From: Fimadaptatus sp948467645
GTDB lineage: Bacteria > Bacillota > Clostridia > Christensenellales > Aristaeellaceae
Direction: 5' to 3'
NCBI GenBank assembly: GCA_948467645.1
Contig: CAOKFD010000114.1
Coordinates: forward strand, 1 to 5,922
Length of the DNA stretch: 5,922 nucleotides
The translations under genes were made by a program, and so were the position numbers. Position 1 is the stretch's first letter; every line of letters starts with the position of its first letter. The notes below the pieces were generated by a model. That model had not been told where the DNA came from. It saw only the letters and a list, made by a program, of their open reading frames with translations, and ran no database searches. This document shows positions 1 through 4,682 of this stretch, one piece after another.

Positions 1-54
1 TGGCGCAGCGACGCCCGAAATTGCGGATTAGGGAATTTTTGAGACACACTCTAG
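1..54. repeat. Right end of a dispersed inverted-repeat element, copy A (cut by window edge)
   Basis: Bases 1-54 match bases 401-454 at 50 of 54 positions; the four differences (26, 28, 30, 31) cluster in one short stretch. Bases 39-53 are the same terminal repeat (TTGAGACACACTCTA) that closes the complete copy at 439-453, so this is the right end of a second copy in the same orientation, with the rest lying before the window. The copies are offset by exactly 400 bases. The TGCGGATT of this copy (22-29) complements AATCCGCA at 313-320 near the left end of the complete copy, which suggests that copy A is closer to an ancestral form with paired subterminal repeats. Confidence 0.8.
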
Positions 55-99
55 TTTAAGTTTTTCTTACTGTTGCACTTACAGTGTAAATTCAAAAGC

Positions 100-130
100 A
101 AAAAACAGGAGGAGGCATTGTGCCTTCTCC
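100..130 (-). terminator. Rho-independent terminator, minus strand
   Basis: Read on the minus strand, a 10-pair stem (TGCCTTCTCC at 121-130 against GGAGGAGGCA at 108-117, one G-T pair, loop of three) is followed after two bases by six T residues (A run at 100-105 on the plus strand). This is the canonical layout for minus-strand termination. The nearest minus-strand gene upstream is the sorE-like gene ending at 506, some 375 bases away beyond the inverted-repeat element, so it may have been that gene's original terminator, pushed away by insertion. That last point is inference. Confidence 0.65.
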
Positions 131-246
131 CCCAGGCTGTCAAAAAAGCCCTCTCGAATAACAATCGCGCCCGGCGGCGTGCACGGCGGGCGCGGGAGGA
201 TATTTGCGGCGGAAAACCCCGTTTTCAGAGCAGCATCCTTACCTTG

Positions 247-289
247 CAGTTTTTGCGCCCGGAAATCTGAAAGATTTCAGCAAAAACTG
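247..289. repeat. Long imperfect hairpin abutting the inverted-repeat element
   Basis: CAGTTTTTGC (247-256) is the perfect complement of GCAAAAACTG (280-289). Inside it GAAATC (262-267) pairs with GATTTC (273-278) around a five-base loop, giving a 16-pair stem with one asymmetric bulge. It ends one base before the left terminal repeat at 291. Neither strand has a T run directly after the stem, so it is not a standard terminator. Confidence 0.6.
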
Positions 290-290
290 G

Positions 291-453
291 TAGAGTGTGT
301 CTCAAGCGGAACAATCCGCAGACCCAAGTGGATTTTTCGTCAGTTCAAGGAATAAATCCGAAGGCTTAGCAGCGCTAAGTCGAGCCTTGTGACGCAGAAA
401 TGGCGCAGCGACGCCCGAAATTGCGTACTCCGGAATTTTTGAGACACACTCTA
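291..453. mobile_element. 163-base MITE-like element, copy B (complete)
   Basis: The element has perfect 15-base terminal inverted repeats: TAGAGTGTGTCTCAA at 291-305 and its complement at 439-453. Both ends are TA, as expected if an IS630/Tc1-mariner type transposase duplicated a TA target; the parent family is inferred only. It has no room for a transposase. Internal hairpins are GCGGA/TCCGC (306-310/315-319), GGATTT/AAATCC (330-335/354-359), CTTAGC/GCTAAG (365-370/374-379) enclosed by AAGG/CCTT (361-364/385-388), and GGCG/CGCC (402-405/412-415). Bases 401-454 recur at 1-54, showing that it is a repeated unit. It lies 52 bases past the stop of the minus-strand gene. An alternative is a structured RNA or intergenic repeat rather than a transposable element. 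Confidence 0.65.
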
Positions 454-468
454 GGAGCGGCAGCGGCG

Positions 469-486
469 GGGGGAGCTTGCTCCCCC
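469..486 (-). other. GC-rich hairpin just after the sorE-like gene
   Basis: GGGGGAGC (469-476) and GCTCCCCC (479-486) form a perfect eight-pair dyad with a two-base centre, 19 bases beyond the stop codon of the minus-strand gene. No T run follows on the minus strand, so it may protect the 3' end of the message or act as a weak terminator; a canonical terminator call is not supported. Confidence 0.4.
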
Positions 487-505
487 GTCCACCCGCTTTG
501 CATTA

Positions 506-1777
506 TTATTCGTCGATCTTCTTTGCGTTGGCCAGCAGATACTTCTCGGCCTCCGGGCTCCACAGCCCGTTGTGGCGCGCGACTATCTTGGCGAGCTCGG
601 CCATCATCGGGTCGGTCCTGCCCAGCTCCTCCATATCGTCCAACGCGGTCAGCGGCATCGATACGTGGGTGTAGATCAGCTTCTTGCCGCCCGGTATCTT
701 GGGCAGGTTCAGCGTGGTGTCGATTACCGCGTCCAGACCGCCGATGTGCGTGACCATGGTCGAGGGATTCATGCGGCCGGTCTCGGCCAGGCGCAGCGCC
801 TCGCGCATGTCGTCGGTGTTGCCGCCGCTGTTGCCCGCGACGTGCGTGAGCATGTAATGGACGTTATAGAAGTTATAGTCGGCCGAGAACTTGGTATCGG
901 TCGGGCCGGCGAAGAAGTTCATGCAGCCGTCGAAGCCCATGATTGCGTCGGCCTGTTCCACCACCTGACGCACGGGTGCGAGCACGAACACGTCGTCATA
1001 GCCCTTGCCGTCGGTCAGATCGCGCAGGGTCTTGACCGGATCGTCGAGCTTGCCGGTGTTTACGTAGGTCAGCTTTATGCCGAGTCTGGCGGCCTCTTCC
1101 TCCGGGAACAGGCGCTTGGCGCGCGCGATGCGGGTTTCGTCGATGTCGGTCACGGTTATCAGCGACGGACGGCGGTCGGCGTGCAGCGCGTAATCGATCG
1201 CGCCCAGACCCATCGGGCCCACGCCCGCCAGGATTGCGAGATTGCCGCCCTCCTTTATGCCCATATCGTGCTTATACACGCCGGGCGTGGTGTGGTAGTT
1301 TACGTGATAGCCGCCGATTATGCAGGACACCGGCTCGGCCAGCGAGCCGTAGTAGAACGCCTCGCCCTCGTAAGGCAGCAGGCACTTGAGCTCCATCACG
1401 CGCGCCGGTATTACTATATATGTAGCGTCGCCGCCCAGATAGTGAAACGCGTAGCCGGGCGTGCCGAAGGGGTTCTCGGGATCGTTGAGCGCGGGCTGGA
1501 TTGTGAAGCGCTGGCCGGGCTTAAATTCGGACTGCCAGCGCGCGCCCACCTCCAGTATTTCGCCGCACAGTTCGTGACCGACCATTACCGGGTTCGTGGC
1601 CACGTCGTTGGGCACGCGCTTGTGATCGGCGCCCTGAATAGCCGCCTTATAGGTGGACATGCACACGCTGTCGGATATTACGCGCGCGAGTATATCGCCC
1701 TCGCCGATTTCGGGCAGTTCGAAAGTCTCCAGTCTGAGGTCGCGCTTGCCGTACAGGCGCACCGCCGTAGTTTTCAT
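506..1777 (-). CDS. sorE: L-sorbose-1-phosphate reductase-like zinc dehydrogenase
   Basis: This 423-residue medium-chain dehydrogenase closely resembles SorE of enteric sorbose operons in length and in blocks I recognise (SDSVCMSTYKAAIQG at 36-49, FFAGPTD near 288-294, HIGGLDA near 344-350, IPGGKKLIY at 361-369). SorE reduces L-sorbose 1-phosphate to D-glucitol 6-phosphate with NAD(P)H in the cytoplasm. Likely catalytic zinc ligands are Cys39, His68-Glu69 of the GHE motif and Glu148 of SLAEP. The cofactor motif is GVGPMG (185-190), and Asp211 at the end of the second strand favours NAD(H). The four-cysteine structural zinc site is absent. The start at 1777 is chosen because AAAGGGAG (1786-1793) lies eight bases upstream; a longer frame from 1807 would start inside a hairpin. 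No sorbose PTS or regulator genes are nearby, so the true substrate could be another sugar phosphate or polyol. Confidence 0.82.
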   Translation of the reverse strand: MKTTAVRLYGKRDLRLETFELPEIGEGDILARVISDSVCMSTYKAAIQGADHKRVPNDVATNPVMVGHELCGEILEVGARWQSEFKPGQRFTIQPALNDPENPFGTPGYAFHYLGGDATYIVIPARVMELKCLLPYEGEAFYYGSLAEPVSCIIGGYHVNYHTTPGVYKHDMGIKEGGNLAILAGVGPMGLGAIDYALHADRRPSLITVTDIDETRIARAKRLFPEEEAARLGIKLTYVNTGKLDDPVKTLRDLTDGKGYDDVFVLAPVRQVVEQADAIMGFDGCMNFFAGPTDTKFSADYNFYNVHYMLTHVAGNSGGNTDDMREALRLAETGRMNPSTMVTHIGGLDAVIDTTLNLPKIPGGKKLIYTHVSMPLTALDDMEELGRTDPMMAELAKIVARHNGLWSPEAEKYLLANAKKIDE

Positions 1778-1798
1778 ATGAATTACTCCCTTTGATAG

Positions 1799-1814
1799 CC
1801 GACGCACGCGTCGG
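1799..1814 (-). promoter_or_regulatory. Perfect dyad in the sorE leader, possible operator
   Basis: CCGACGC (1799-1805) and GCGTCGG (1808-1814) form a perfect seven-pair inverted repeat with a two-base centre. It lies about 10-25 bases after the predicted transcription start and five bases upstream of the AAAGGGAG ribosome binding site. This is a typical place for a repressor operator; as RNA it would form a 5' hairpin beside the ribosome site. No regulator gene is visible to decide between the two. Confidence 0.45.
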
Positions 1815-1830
1815 ATTATTCCCTGCCTAT

Positions 1831-1859
1831 ATTATAGCGATTACAACTCAATTTGGCAA
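1831..1859 (-). promoter_or_regulatory. Sigma-A type promoter of the sorE-like gene
   Basis: On the minus strand TTGCCA (plus positions 1854-1859) and a perfect TATAAT (1831-1836) are separated by exactly 17 bases. Transcription would start near 1824, giving a leader of about 47 bases before the ATG at 1777. Confidence 0.75.
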
Positions 1860-2076
1860 CTATGTAATTCAAATATGTAGTTAGAGAATAGAGTATATAC
1901 AAAGTGCCTGTATAAAATACATTTATGCAAATGTGCGGGGTGCAGTCGGTTTTAAGGCAGGCAGGAGTTCCCGAACTTTATTGTGGACTATGTGAGTATA
2001 TTTCGGAAAAGCTGTGGATTATTTGCCGGGGTGGCAGGCGGGGTGCTGATGTTAAGGCAGGTTATCATGCGTATGC
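1860..2076. other. Intergenic region between divergent promoters
   Basis: This stretch separates the leftward sorE promoter from the rightward promoter at 2077. The left half is clearly AT-rich; the right half is mixed. No reading frame with a start and ribosome site is seen. The ten-base word TTAAGGCAGG occurs at 1952-1961 and 2052-2061, exactly 100 bases apart, without an evident role. Otherwise I see nothing to annotate. Confidence 0.5.
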
Positions 2077-2105
2077 TTGTTTGTGCAAAATCCGTTTGAT
2101 ATAAT
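2077..2105 (+). promoter_or_regulatory. Sigma-A type promoter upstream of the GNAT remnant
   Basis: TTGTTT (2077-2082) and a perfect TATAAT (2100-2105) are spaced by 17 bases. It sits 30 bases before the start codon of the decayed acetyltransferase and must have served that gene. It may now supply transcription to the carboxypeptidase gene at 2466, for which no good promoter of its own is visible; this would give a leader of roughly 350 bases (inference). Confidence 0.65.
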
Positions 2106-2135
2106 ACAGGCACGATTCAATCGAGAGGTGGTTCA

Positions 2136-2334
2136 ATGAACACGCCGAGGATAGCGACCGGGCGTTTGATACTGCGCCGATTTGAATAGCGGGACATAGC
2201 GGCGTTATTCGAGCTGTTAAGCGATTCTAGTACCGTTCCGCATGTATCAGATGAATTTTGACGGGAATGCGGAACGGGTTTATTCGGGGTACTGGGATAC
2301 GGCGAAGGTGAGGTTTGTGGAGGAGGGGGTATAG
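2136..2334 (+). pseudogene. Decayed GNAT (RimJ/RimL-like) acetyltransferase
   Basis: A ribosome site (GAGAGGTGG, 2123-2131) precedes an ATG whose translation, MNTPRIATGRLILRRFE, is typical of RimJ/RimL-type GNAT N-termini. An in-frame TAG (2187-2189) interrupts it, after which RDIAALFELLSD continues the family pattern. From about 2240 the coherent frame shifts by +1 and reads RMYQMNFDGN then AERVYSGYWD and VRFVEEGV to a TAG at 2332-2334, which looks like a plausible acetyltransferase C-terminus. The middle of the family, about 100 or more residues including the acetyl-CoA binding loop, is missing. The gene has therefore suffered an internal deletion, a nonsense change and a frame change, and cannot encode an active enzyme. 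Intact family members are about 150-190 residues. The N-terminal assignment is firmer than the C-terminal one. Confidence 0.75.
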
Positions 2335-2349
2335 GTGAGACGATGAGGT

Positions 2350-2385
2350 ACGTGCTCTTTCTTTTCAGGCGAGCGAAAGAACACG
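2350..2385. repeat. Palindromic intergenic repeat, copy 1
   Basis: ACGTGCTCTTTC (2350-2361) pairs with GAAAGAACACGT (2374-2385) with one mismatch, around a 12-base loop. The left arm plus TTTTC (2350-2366) matches 5874-5890 at 16 of 17 positions. Both copies lie just downstream of a stop codon (15 and 6 bases), which suggests a mobile or structural intergenic palindrome. There is no terminal T run on either strand. Confidence 0.6.
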
Positions 2386-2465
2386 TAATCCCCCTTCCTC
2401 CCCATTGCATCCAAATAGCGGAAATTTTCGTCCAATAGACAGTAACCCAGAATGGAGGGCTTTGC

Positions 2466-4301
2466 ATGAAACAAATCTGTAATCGCGCGCTGGCGGTTTT
2501 GCTGGCCGGTGCGCTTTGCGTGGCGGGCGCGCCGCTGGCGCTGGCTGATGAGGCTAAAGCGAATGCCGGGATTGTGGGCGAGTTCGCTTATGGAGAGAGC
2601 TATGACCAGTTCGCCGTTAATTATACCGGGACGCATGTCGTTACGGCTTCGCTGCTGAACGTGCGGTCCGGCCCCGGGACGTCGTATTCCGTCGTCGGGA
2701 AACTGCGCCGCGGCGAGTATGTGCATGTGGACGCTATTCAGGGCGACTTCTGCCGCATCGCGTCCGGCAGCGGCGTGACGGGCTATGTCGCCAGACAGTA
2801 TCTCGACCCCGTGACTGAAGCGGCTACTCCCCGGCCTACCACAGCGCCCACCTCCGCCGCGCGGCGGGTGTACGCCGTTACCGCGTCGCTGCTTAACGTG
2901 CGCACCGGCCCCGGGTCTAACTATTCCGCCCTATGCAAACTGAAAAACGGCGCGCGCGTGTATAAGATAAGCGACGTTAACGCCACATGGATGCAGGTGC
3001 AGCTCACCGACGGCCGCTATGGCTACGTCATGTCGAGGTATATGACCTTCGTATCGACCGGCAGCAGCACCCCTGCGCCCACCGCTACCCCGCGCGTAAC
3101 CGCCGCGCCCGCGCCCACCGCGACCGCCGGTGCGTTCGACGGTCTGGAGGCCGGCGATATATATCAGGCCACAGCCAACGTAAACCTGCGTTCCGGCCCC
3201 GGCGTGGGATATGGCTCCAAGCTCGTACTTACGACCGGCACCTATGTCACGCTTAAAAACAAAGTCTCAACTGACTGGTACTTCGTGCGCACGCGCGAGG
3301 GCGTGTATGGCTATGTGCGTTCCAGCTACATGCGCTATGTGCGCACCCTCGCCGCTCAGCCTACCCCAACGCCCACTCAGGCGATTGTGAATACCACCGA
3401 GCAGTTGTACTCCTTTGACCAGATGAAAAGCGATATAGCCAAGCTCTACGAGCGCTATCCCGGCATGGTGGCCAGCCGCGTGGCCATCGGCAACACCATG
3501 TGGAACGAGCAGATTCCCGCCATATGCATCGGCAACCAGAGTGCGAGCAAGGCGCTGCTGATCGACGGCGGCATACACGGGCGCGAGTACATGTCTACCT
3601 TACTTATAATGAGGCAGATAGAGTATCTGCTCGACAATCAGAATGCCATGTACGACGGCCGCACAATCGGCTCGATGCTAAACGAGTGCTGCATATGGTT
3701 TGTGCCTATGATAAACCCGGACGGTGTGCGCATATCGCAGACCGGCCTGAACGGGCTTAACGAGACGCAGAAGAACAATCTAATCGCGATGAACAGCGGC
3801 AGCACCTACTTCACGCGCTGGAAAGCCAACGGCTACGGCGTGGATCTTAACCGCAATTTCGCCAGCGGCTGGCATAAGAACGGCCAGCCCTCGGGTCAGG
3901 ACTATTCCGGCTCCTACGCCAATTCCGAATCCGAGACGCAGGCGATGGTGAACTTCGTGCGCAGCCACCCCAACATAAAGGCCAGCATCAACTACCACAC
4001 GACAGGTAACTGCATCTACTGGCACTACGGCCAGAACGGTTCAGCCAAAACGCGCGACAAGGCGATAGCCAACAAGCTAAGCAGCATAACCGGCTACTTC
4101 CTGCGCGACGAAAACTACTCCGGCAAGGGCGGCGGCTTCATGGACTGGATGATAGCCTCCGAAAAGCTGCCTTCATTTACCCTCGAGTTAGGCAACGGCT
4201 CCATAAGCGCCCCGCAGGACATCAAATACTTCCCGGCTATTTGGTCGGCTAATCGCGATGTGCCGGCGTTTATGCTGAAGTATATCATTGACAATCTTTG
4301 A
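2466..4301 (+). CDS. Secreted three-SH3b M14 zinc carboxypeptidase
   Basis: The 611-residue protein begins with a signal peptide (positive MKQICNR, hydrophobic core, likely cleavage after ALA at 25-27). Three bacterial SH3 domains follow, at about 57-116, 134-196 and 231-292, each with the LNVR(S/T)GPG or VNLRSGPG motif; they are joined by Thr/Pro/Ala linkers. An M14 peptidase domain occupies about 314-611. Zinc ligands are His371 and Glu374 (HGRE) and His511; NPDG (417-420), Asn462-Arg463 for the substrate carboxylate, and catalytic Glu574 (LELG) are all present, so it should be active. M14 enzymes coupled to SH3b wall-binding domains typically cut peptidoglycan stem peptides, for example at gamma-D-Glu-diaminopimelate; the exact bond here is inference. 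No membrane anchor or sorting signal follows. GGAGGG (2454-2459) precedes the ATG by six bases. It probably acts outside the cell at the wall in growth, recycling or sporulation. Confidence 0.9.
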   Translation: MKQICNRALAVLLAGALCVAGAPLALADEAKANAGIVGEFAYGESYDQFAVNYTGTHVVTASLLNVRSGPGTSYSVVGKLRRGEYVHVDAIQGDFCRIASGSGVTGYVARQYLDPVTEAATPRPTTAPTSAARRVYAVTASLLNVRTGPGSNYSALCKLKNGARVYKISDVNATWMQVQLTDGRYGYVMSRYMTFVSTGSSTPAPTATPRVTAAPAPTATAGAFDGLEAGDIYQATANVNLRSGPGVGYGSKLVLTTGTYVTLKNKVSTDWYFVRTREGVYGYVRSSYMRYVRTLAAQPTPTPTQAIVNTTEQLYSFDQMKSDIAKLYERYPGMVASRVAIGNTMWNEQIPAICIGNQSASKALLIDGGIHGREYMSTLLIMRQIEYLLDNQNAMYDGRTIGSMLNECCIWFVPMINPDGVRISQTGLNGLNETQKNNLIAMNSGSTYFTRWKANGYGVDLNRNFASGWHKNGQPSGQDYSGSYANSESETQAMVNFVRSHPNIKASINYHTTGNCIYWHYGQNGSAKTRDKAIANKLSSITGYFLRDENYSGKGGGFMDWMIASEKLPSFTLELGNGSISAPQDIKYFPAIWSANRDVPAFMLKYIIDNL

Positions 4302-4355
4302 TTTTTGAGGGACGCGTTTCCCCCTGTCTCCCTCGTTAAAACCACGAAAACCCGG

Positions 4356-4384
4356 TTGACAATTGCGGATCAAGGGGCTATAAT
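4356..4384 (+). promoter_or_regulatory. Consensus promoter of the T-box/aminotransferase unit
   Basis: TTGACA (4356-4361) and TATAAT (4379-4384) match the sigma-A consensus perfectly with a 17-base spacer. The predicted start near 4391 falls just before the first helix of the T-box leader. Such a strong promoter fits a gene controlled mainly by transcription attenuation. Confidence 0.92.
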
Positions 4385-4395
4385 GGCCGTAATAT

Positions 4396-4647
4396 CGCGA
4401 TGAGGGAAAGAAGTAGTTGCCGGCAGAGGTCGAGGGCAGAGAGTCGTCGGGCGGTGCAAGACGATGGGACGGCCGGGGGCGAATACATTCCTGAGCGCGC
4501 GGGCTGAAGGGGGATTACTGAGTAGGCCGCGCGGGTGCGCCCGTTACAGCGTCTGATAAGGCTGATGCACATTTTTGTAAGTCGGCGAATCGGAAGTGGT
4601 ACCGCGATTTATTCAAGTCGCCTTCCTTATGGGAGGCGGCTTTTTTT
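4396..4647 (+). ncRNA. T-box riboswitch, tyrosine specifier (UAC)
   Basis: The leader shows the ordered T-box parts. The AGTAGTT motif (4411-4417) begins Stem I. The distal stem GTCGTC/GACGAT (4443-4448/4460-4465) carries the conserved GGTGCAAG-type loop. The specifier region GAATACATTCCTGAG (4481-4495) places TAC at 4484-4486, read as Tyr. Stem III is CGGG/CCCG (4532-4535/4540-4543), followed by GTTACAG. The T-box sequence TGGTACCGCG is at 4597-4606. The antiterminator is GGAAG (4592-4596) with CTTCC (4622-4626) and GCGA (4604-4607) with TCGC (4618-4621), leaving the seven-base bulge TGGTACC. The bulge UGGU would pair with the ACCA end of a tRNA with discriminator A, as tRNA-Tyr has. Uncharged tRNA-Tyr should favour readthrough into the aminotransferase gene. 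The class is certain; the specifier rests on the usual GAA-NNN-A spacing. Confidence 0.93.
4617..4647 (+). terminator. T-box attenuator terminator
   Basis: GTCGCCTTCC (4617-4626) pairs with GGGAGGCGGC (4631-4640), ten pairs including two G-T, loop TTAT, followed by seven T residues (4641-4647). The 5' arm is shared with the antiterminator (TCGC and CTTCC at 4618-4626), so the two structures exclude each other. With no terminator visible after the carboxypeptidase gene, this one may also stop readthrough from upstream. Confidence 0.93.
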
Positions 4648-4682
4648 GTACCGCTGAGTTTTAGAAAGGAGTGGATTTGGGT

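Larger units (their letters stand above)
55..290. other. Non-coding spacer between two repeat copies
   Basis: These 236 bases lie between the inward-facing terminal repeats of copies A and B. No convincing gene is seen. A possible 65-codon plus-strand reading frame here starts at a non-ATG codon, has no ribosome binding site and runs through strong hairpins. The stretch holds an imperfect hairpin at 73-89, a minus-strand terminator at 100-130, a GC-rich dyad (GCGCCCG 167-173 with CGGGCGC 187-193) and a long hairpin at 247-289. The density of dyads suggests that the spacer itself may belong to a larger composite repeat, but only one copy is visible. Confidence 0.55.

Noticed and set aside
73..270. 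Possible 65-codon plus-strand gene between the repeats
   Set aside because: It has a non-ATG start within a hairpin, no ribosome site, low-complexity Arg/Ala content and passage through a terminator and a long hairpin.
1..454. CRISPR-like array
   Set aside because: There are only two large repeats separated by 346 bases; size, spacing and inverted ends fit a transposon-like element, not CRISPR.
572..1795. Long plus-strand open frame of 407 codons
   Set aside because: It is antisense to the sorE-like gene, which has clear family motifs, a promoter and a ribosome site. The frame is His/Ala/Val-rich with no recognisable domain, as expected from an antisense shadow of a GC-rich gene.
1778..1807. 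Longer N-terminus for the sorE-like gene starting at 1807
   Set aside because: The start would lie inside the leader dyad and too near the predicted transcription start, with no ribosome site; the ATG at 1777 has a well-spaced AAAGGGAG and matches the family N-terminus.
1981..2021. DnaA-box-like words (TGTGGACTA, TGTGGATTA) suggesting an origin
   Set aside because: Both deviate from the consensus, there are only two, and no dnaA, dnaN or clear unwinding region accompanies them.
1952..2061. Ten-base direct repeat TTAAGGCAGG, 100 bases apart
   Set aside because: It is short, not placed at either promoter, and plausible by chance; noted only in the intergenic entry.
2117..2726. Minus-strand frames over the GNAT remnant and the start of the carboxypeptidase gene
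   Set aside because: No ribosome sites or domains; they are antisense to better-supported features.
4302..4335. Terminator after the carboxypeptidase gene (GAGGGA/TCCCTC)
   Set aside because: Only six pairs across a 16-base loop, and no T run follows on the plus strand.
4671..4682. GTG start for the aminotransferase at 4671
   Set aside because: Its first base is the last base of the AAAGGAG ribosome site, leaving no spacing; ATG at 4683 fits better.
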